Source: Betaproteobacteria bacterium (GTDB lineage Bacteria > Pseudomonadota > Gammaproteobacteria > Burkholderiales > Ga0077523). From it: 39,535 nt of DNA. Shown here piece by piece: positions 35,420 to 39,535 of the stretch (positions are counted from its first letter, which is position 1; each line of letters opens with the position of its first letter). The stretch is from contig WGLR01000030.1 in assembly GCA_016125475.1 (NCBI GenBank), positions 1 through 39,535 on the forward strand, given 5' to 3'. The position numbers were made by a program, and so were the translations under genes. Under the pieces are notes generated by a model that did not search any database, was not told where the DNA came from, and worked only from the letters and a program-made list of their open reading frames with translations.

Positions 35420-35758
35420 GTCCCTGCCCTCCTCTGCCATGCCGGATGAAACACGTGTCACGAGTATGTCCCAAACGGTCCCGACCCGCTGTCGGCACAG
35501 GGTGACCGCCTGTTCCCCTGACCGAACCGGAAGTCATGGGCGTGTCATGACGAGCCCGTCGTCGCGAAAGGCCCTCTGCCGATGCGGGCGCCGCGGATGG
35601 CATACGCACGCGACGAGATCGTGCTGCAGCGACGCACACTCGACGCCGGACCGACCGGGCCGCGACCGTCGCGTACCGGCCGACCCGCACGGGACCGAAG
35701 GAAGTGCCTGCCGTCCGTGCCCGGGGAGGTCGTTCGCACTTTCCGGGCAGAGGCCCGA

Positions 35759-36202
35759 CTACTCCTTCGGGAAGCGTTCCCCGAGACGTCCCGCGATGGA
35801 TTCGTAGAACCCCTGAAGAATCGAATCCGCCTGCTCCCGCGGCACGCCGTTCGGATCGAACACGCCGCGCCACGTGAGCTGCGCGCGATCGGCGCCCAGG
35901 GCCGTCACGCGAACCTCGCCGACGTAATTGACCACGGGCAACGGCGAGGACTGGATGACGTAGTTGAAAGCGTGCTGCCCGGGAGCGTAGTAGACGAGCT
36001 GGAGGTGGACCTCACCGCCACCCTGCAGCGTGTTCACCTTGCGCGCACCGAGCCCCTTCCCGTGCAGCGTGCTCGAAGCGATGGGGGGCATGATGTTCTC
36101 GGATGGCTGGTGAAAATCGACGGCCTGCCAGAGCCTGTCGGCCGAAACCTTGTAGACCGCCGTCACACCCGCGTTCGCTGCCGTGTCGTTCGATGTACTC
36201 AT
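35759..36202 (-). CDS. SRPBCC-family (START-like) protein
   Basis: A 147-residue protein with the polyketide-cyclase/START-like helix-grip pattern. VTAVYKVSADRLWQAVDF opens the first strand and helix, LTWRGVFDP is a middle strand, and a long C-terminal helix carries QADSILQGFYESIAGRLGE. Such proteins bind hydrophobic ligands in a cavity. No specific function is indicated. Start ATG 36200-36202, with GGAGAG upstream. Divergent from the PanE-like gene. Confidence 0.8.
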   Translation of the reverse strand: MSTSNDTAANAGVTAVYKVSADRLWQAVDFHQPSENIMPPIASSTLHGKGLGARKVNTLQGGGEVHLQLVYYAPGQHAFNYVIQSSPLPVVNYVGEVRVTALGADRAQLTWRGVFDPNGVPREQADSILQGFYESIAGRLGERFPKE

Positions 36203-36512
36203 CCAGGCACTCTCCGTTCGTCGAAGCTCCTTTGCACGCTATCACGCGTGGATGGCGCGCTCAAGGAAGCCGAGGGCGTTCACCGGAAGCCGGGTGATGC
36301 GCGGTACTCGCTCGCGTCGCACGGGAACGAATCGACGGGACCGTTCGGTGAAAGCCGATGTGTGTTCCGGCTGCACGACCGCGATGATGTGCGCGTCGCA
36401 CCGTGAGGGGCGATGACGCACCCTGCGGGTCTCGCAACGCTGTGTTAGCGTTCGGAGAACGAGGCCCGGGAGGGATCACTCGTCCATTCCACCGAACTTT
36501 CACGAGGCTGTC
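36203..36512. promoter_or_regulatory. Divergent spacer SRPBCC / PanE-like gene
   Basis: No gene is seen in these 310 bases. An inverted repeat, AACGCT-GTGTT-AGCGTT (36436-36452), lies about 60 bases upstream of the reductase start and could be an operator. GAGG at about 36503 is the reductase ribosome site. Confidence 0.35.
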
Positions 36513-37490
36513 ATGCACTTCGTCATCGTCGGCGCCGGTGCGCTCGGATCCATCTACGCCGCCTACCTCGCCCGGGACGGTCATCGCGTCTCGCTCGTTG
36601 CGCGTGGTGACCGGGCAGGGGCGCTGGCAACCCACGGCATCCCCGTGACGGGCCAGGACACGTTCACCGCGAAGTGCGAGATCGTGACGAGGCCCGACAC
36701 CCTGGACGCGGCCGACGCGGTCATCGTGGCCGTCAAGACGTACGACACGCAGTCGGCGCTCGCGCCGCTCGCGTCGCTCCGGGCGAAGTGTGCGTTCTCC
36801 GTCCAGAATGGCGTGATGAAGGACGGGCAACTCGCCGACGTGTTCGGCGCGGAAGCCGCGCTCGGTGCCATCAGCATGGTCGGCGGTGACGTGCTGCCCG
36901 CGCGGGACGGCCTGCCGGGTCCGGTGCGCTACAACATGCCCGGGCCGACCATCATCGGCGAAATGCGCGGGAACGGTTCCGCCCGCGTCGACGGGATCGT
37001 GGAGGCGTTCCGGCACGCCGGGTTGAACGCACAGGCCTCGGACCAGATCGTTTCCGTAGAGTGGTCGAAGTTCGTCGCGTGGTCGGGGTTCAGTGCGCTC
37101 GCCATCCTCACGCGACTGCCGACCTGGCGATTCCTGACCGACGTCGACACGGCGCCGCTCGCGGCCCGCGTGATGCGGGAGACGGCAGCGGTGGCCGTCC
37201 GCCACGGCGTCGCGCTGCAGGACAGCGGTTTCAGCAGCCGTGCCTTCGTCGAGGGCAGCGAGGAGGACGCGATCGCGGCCATCAACGCCCACGGCGAGAA
37301 GCTGCGGGCCAATGCGCCGGAGTTCCGCCAGTCCATCCTGCAGGACGCCGACCGGAACCGGCGACTCGAGGTCGGGGAGACACTCGACCATACGCTGGCG
37401 CTGGCGCGGGACCTCGGGGTGCCGACGCCCACGCTCGATCTCTGCTGTCGCGTGCTGCGCGCCGTGTCGCGCGCGAACGCCGAGGGCTGA
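36513..37490 (+). CDS. 2-dehydropantoate 2-reductase (KPR/PanE-like)
   Basis: A 325-residue NADPH-dependent reductase of the ketopantoate reductase family. The N-terminal VIVGAGALGS binds the dinucleotide, and DAVIVAVKTYDT and FSVQNGVMKD are typical. The helical C-terminal half contains VEWSKFVAWSG with the catalytic Lys, and ends near NRRLEVGETLDHTLALA, which carries the conserved Glu. In the pantothenate pathway PanE makes pantoate, but many paralogues act on other 2-oxo acids. No other pantothenate genes are here, so I do not assign panE. Confidence 0.9.
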   Translation: MHFVIVGAGALGSIYAAYLARDGHRVSLVARGDRAGALATHGIPVTGQDTFTAKCEIVTRPDTLDAADAVIVAVKTYDTQSALAPLASLRAKCAFSVQNGVMKDGQLADVFGAEAALGAISMVGGDVLPARDGLPGPVRYNMPGPTIIGEMRGNGSARVDGIVEAFRHAGLNAQASDQIVSVEWSKFVAWSGFSALAILTRLPTWRFLTDVDTAPLAARVMRETAAVAVRHGVALQDSGFSSRAFVEGSEEDAIAAINAHGEKLRANAPEFRQSILQDADRNRRLEVGETLDHTLALARDLGVPTPTLDLCCRVLRAVSRANAEG

Positions 37491-37806
37491 CGCGGGTCCG
37501 GAGTCCCCCGCTCCACCCTCTCCCGTCCTCCCGCCGCATCGTCCGGCGCGCACCCGGCACCGCAGGCGTCCCGCTCCCACGCCTGCGACTGCGGGCGAAG
37601 GCGCGGATCCTCGTCGATGCGAGGCCGGTTCCCTGCAGCCTTTCGTCCACTCTGGCCGGGGACATTCGATCAGCGGGAAGTGACTACCGTCCGGCGCGGC
37701 AGCGTCTATACTGCCTCGGCTCAGGCGCGCGGCAGCGCGGAGAACCGCGGATCGGCGCTGGCGGAACCGCAGGCCCTCGCGCGAGCGTTTCGACGAGGAG
37801 AACGCA
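37491..37806. promoter_or_regulatory. 316-base spacer before the propeller gene
   Basis: No gene seen. TATACT at 37707-37712 is a plausible -10 box for the downstream pair, about 95 bases before the start; no good -35 hexamer was found at 16-18 bases. GAGGAG just before 37807 is a strong ribosome site. Confidence 0.4.
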
Positions 37807-38979
37807 ATGGCGACGGCGAATACGACGGGCACGGTCACGGCACCCACGGCGCCATCCGGACGCCTTCTGCTGATCGCGACACGCAAGGGTGCGTGGCTCT
37901 TCCACGGTGACGCCTCACACGGTGCCTGGCGCACGGACGGGCCCCATTTCCTCGGCCACGTCATCCATCACCTCGTGCTCGATCCGCGCGACGGCCGGAC
38001 GATGCTCGCAGCCGCGAAGACCGGGCACCTGGGCCCCACGATCTTCCGGTCGATCGACTACGGACGTACGTGGAAGGAAGCGGCGAGACCGCCCGCCTTC
38101 GCCAGGGCCGGCGACGGGACGGGACGCGCGGTCGATCACACGTTCTGGCTCACGCCGTCGATCGCGTCCGAACCGGATGTCTGGTACGCGGGCACGTCAC
38201 CGCAGGGACTGTTCCGGTCCGGGGACGGTGGCGTGACGTGGTCGCCGTTCTCGCCGATCAACGACGATCCCACGTATCGCGAATGGATGGGCACCGTCCA
38301 GGACGGCACCCCGGACGGGCCGAAACTGCACTCGATCATCGTCGACCCGCGGGATCCGCGGCACATGTACTTCAGCATGTCGGGCGGCGGCGTCCACGAG
38401 TCGACCGATGGCGGCGACACGTTCTCCCCGCTCGTGACGGGGCTCGAAGTCGTCGAGGGTTTCGACGCCGGCGTCGTGACGTTCCATGACCCGCACTGTG
38501 TGCGTCTCTGCCCGAGCAATCCGGACCGGCTCTACCAGCAGAATCACTGCGGCATCTACCGGCTGGACCGACCGGACGACGCGTGGGTGCGCATCGGACG
38601 CAACATGCCCGGGAACGTCGGCGACATCGGTTTCACGATGGTCGTGCACCCGCGCGACGACCGCACGGCCTGGGTGCTTCCCATGGACGGCCAGACCGTG
38701 TGGCCGCGCACGAGCCCGGACGGCAAACCCGCCGTCTACGTGACTCGTGACGCAGGCGAGACCTGGCGGAGGCTCGACACCGGGATGCCGCACGAACAGG
38801 CGTGGTGGACGATCAAGCGGCAGGCGATGAGTGTCGACACGGGCAGTCCCGTGGGCCTCTATTTCGGCACCACGAGCGGCGAGCTCTGGGCGAGCCCGGA
38901 CGAGGGCGAGCAATGGACGTGCATCGCACGCAACCTGCCCGAGATCTACGCGGTCGAGGCTGCCGGCCTTCCGGCATGA
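37807..38979 (+). CDS. Asp-box (BNR) beta-propeller, sialidase-like protein
   Basis: A 390-residue protein with at least five Asp-box motifs: RSIDYGRTWK, RSGDGGVTWS, ESTDGGDTFS, VTRDAGETWRR and ASPDEGEQWT. This makes a beta-propeller of the sialidase/VPS10 type. There is no signal peptide, so it is probably cytosolic. I do not see a FRIP motif or a clear arginine triad, so sialidase activity is doubtful despite the name often given to these proteins. Its stop overlaps the start of a MoaD/ThiS-like gene (ATGA), a pairing I recall as recurrent in other bacteria. Confidence 0.85.
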   Translation: MATANTTGTVTAPTAPSGRLLLIATRKGAWLFHGDASHGAWRTDGPHFLGHVIHHLVLDPRDGRTMLAAAKTGHLGPTIFRSIDYGRTWKEAARPPAFARAGDGTGRAVDHTFWLTPSIASEPDVWYAGTSPQGLFRSGDGGVTWSPFSPINDDPTYREWMGTVQDGTPDGPKLHSIIVDPRDPRHMYFSMSGGGVHESTDGGDTFSPLVTGLEVVEGFDAGVVTFHDPHCVRLCPSNPDRLYQQNHCGIYRLDRPDDAWVRIGRNMPGNVGDIGFTMVVHPRDDRTAWVLPMDGQTVWPRTSPDGKPAVYVTRDAGETWRRLDTGMPHEQAWWTIKRQAMSVDTGSPVGLYFGTTSGELWASPDEGEQWTCIARNLPEIYAVEAAGLPA

Positions 38980-39233
38980 ACGTGCTGATTCCATCGCCGC
39001 TGCGCTCGTATACCGGGCAGTCTCGCGCCGAGGCGAGCGGCGGCACCCTGGGCGACGTGCTCGACGACCTCGAGCGCCAGTATCCGGGCATCCGGTTCCG
39101 CATGGTCGACGAGCAGGACCGCCTGCGGCGGCACGTCCGTTTCTTCGTCAACGGTGACGCGGTGTTCGATCTCGCGCGCCCCCTCGAACCGACCGACGAG
39201 CTGTGCATCGTGCAGGCACTGTCCGGGGGGTAA
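38976..39233 (+). CDS. MoaD/ThiS-family ubiquitin-like small protein
   Basis: An 85-residue beta-grasp protein. It begins MNVLIPSPLRSYTGQS, has LGDVLDDLERQYPGIRFRMVD, then VRFFVNGDAVFDLARPL and DELCIVQALSGG. The final Gly-Gly is the feature used by MoaD and ThiS for C-terminal adenylation and sulfur transfer. No MoaE, ThiG, E1-like or JAMM gene is nearby. Start overlaps the propeller stop by four bases (38976-38979). Confidence 0.9.
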   Translation: MNVLIPSPLRSYTGQSRAEASGGTLGDVLDDLERQYPGIRFRMVDEQDRLRRHVRFFVNGDAVFDLARPLEPTDELCIVQALSGG

Positions 39234-39299
39234 CGCACCCGGACGACCTCGAGCGAACCGATGTTTGCAGCGATGGCTGAATGGTGTCGCGGCGCCCCC

Positions 39300-39390
39300 C
39301 TCCCAGCCTCCCCCCGCTCTCGCGGAGGGAGGTGTGCGCAAGGAAGGGAATCGAGCCCCCTCCCTCGCTTGCGGGGATGGGTCCGCGTGG
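39300..39390. repeat. GC-rich imperfect palindromes next to the IS end
   Basis: CCTCCCCCCGC and GCGGAGGGAGG form an 11-bp stem with one mismatch at about 39308-39332. A second pair, CCCTCCCTCGC and GCGGGGATGGG, follows at about 39359-39383. They resemble REP-like intergenic palindromes. IS110-group elements are known to insert in such sequences, so these may be the target or part of the element's end. Confidence 0.35.
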
Positions 39391-39411
39391 GTGCAGATAC
39401 CGTTATGGAAA

Positions 39412-39535
39412 TCAAGTGAGATGTCGGGTGAGATCGAAGGGTCGTCCGGACTTGAGGATCGCGTGAGCGATGGCGACGAGCTTGCGCATCAGGGCAACGA
39501 TGATGACCTTGGGCGGTTTGCCAGCGGCCTTCAGA
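39412..39535 (-). mobile_element. IS110-like transposase, C-terminal end (cut by window edge)
   Basis: The last 40 codons of an open frame running in from the right edge: [20 protein letters not shown], then [13 protein letters not shown] and a tail ending in HLT. The GKPPKV-x-x-x-A-x-MRKL pattern is typical of the C-terminus of IS110/IS116/IS902 transposases. The stop is the complement of 39412-39414. Length, activity and the other end are outside the window. Confidence 0.7.

Noticed and set aside
36513-37490. Assignment as the pantothenate gene panE
   Set aside because: No other pantothenate gene is nearby, and paralogues with other substrates are frequent.
37807-38979. True exo-sialidase
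   Set aside because: Asp-boxes alone define the propeller; no signal peptide, FRIP motif or arginine triad was seen.
1-39535. CRISPR array, prophage, toxin-antitoxin or restriction system
   Set aside because: No repeat-spacer pattern, phage structural genes, nuclease-methylase pair or toxin-antitoxin pair could be recognised on either strand.

Overview
The window looks like chromosomal DNA of a high-GC Gram-negative bacterium, most likely a betaproteobacterium. That placement is inferred from the families present: a CzcCBA efflux pump with an outer-membrane channel, TRAP transporters with Tat-exported binding proteins, LutABC, a CaiB/BaiF CoA-transferase, and the uniformly GC-rich codon use. 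No rRNA, tRNA, CRISPR array or phage block was seen. About thirty protein genes are packed densely. The only mobile element is the tail of an IS110-like transposase cut by the right edge.

Layout, left to right. (1) 1-3156, minus strand: the 5' part of a 2-hydroxyacid dehydrogenase and a P2-like cation ATPase. (2) 3221-7318: a lutABC lactate-oxidation operon on the minus strand, with a divergent IclR regulator. (3) 7345-8304: a PBP7-type D,D-peptidase. (4) 8465-16217: a czcCBA heavy-metal efflux operon (minus) divergent from a response regulator/histidine kinase pair (plus), with a PmrA-like direct repeat between them. (5) 16214-17797: a GntR regulator coupled to the kinase gene, then a membrane fatty-acid hydroxylase-type protein whose promoter spacer is a perfect 14-bp palindrome. 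(6) 18386-23460: a TRAP transporter with DctQ and DctM on the plus strand facing two tandem, nearly identical TakP-like binding-protein genes on the minus strand. (7) 23764-26908, plus strand: a class III CoA-transferase, a crotonase-fold protein and a secreted DUF6282-type metal-dependent hydrolase-like protein. (8) 26966-30359: a secreted PHB depolymerase of the Penicillium funiculosum type, divergent from three tandem genes of unknown function. (9) 30393-35419, minus strand: an SDR, an OpuB/C-like transporter with an SBP-permease fusion, TatD, and a second 2-hydroxyacid dehydrogenase. (10) 35759-39233: an SRPBCC protein, a PanE-like reductase, and an Asp-box beta-propeller translationally coupled to a MoaD/ThiS-like small protein ending in Gly-Gly. 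(11) The IS110-like fragment.

Metabolically the window leans to uptake and oxidation of small organic acids (lactate, 2-oxo acids, CoA esters, hydroxybutyrate) plus divalent-metal efflux. The best candidate for something undescribed is the three-gene set at 28734-30359. All three predicted proteins share one roughly 90-residue helix-plus-strands domain, and the middle one adds a larger beta-rich C-terminal part. The propeller/MoaD-like pair and the GntR/hydroxylase palindrome promoter are the next most interesting.
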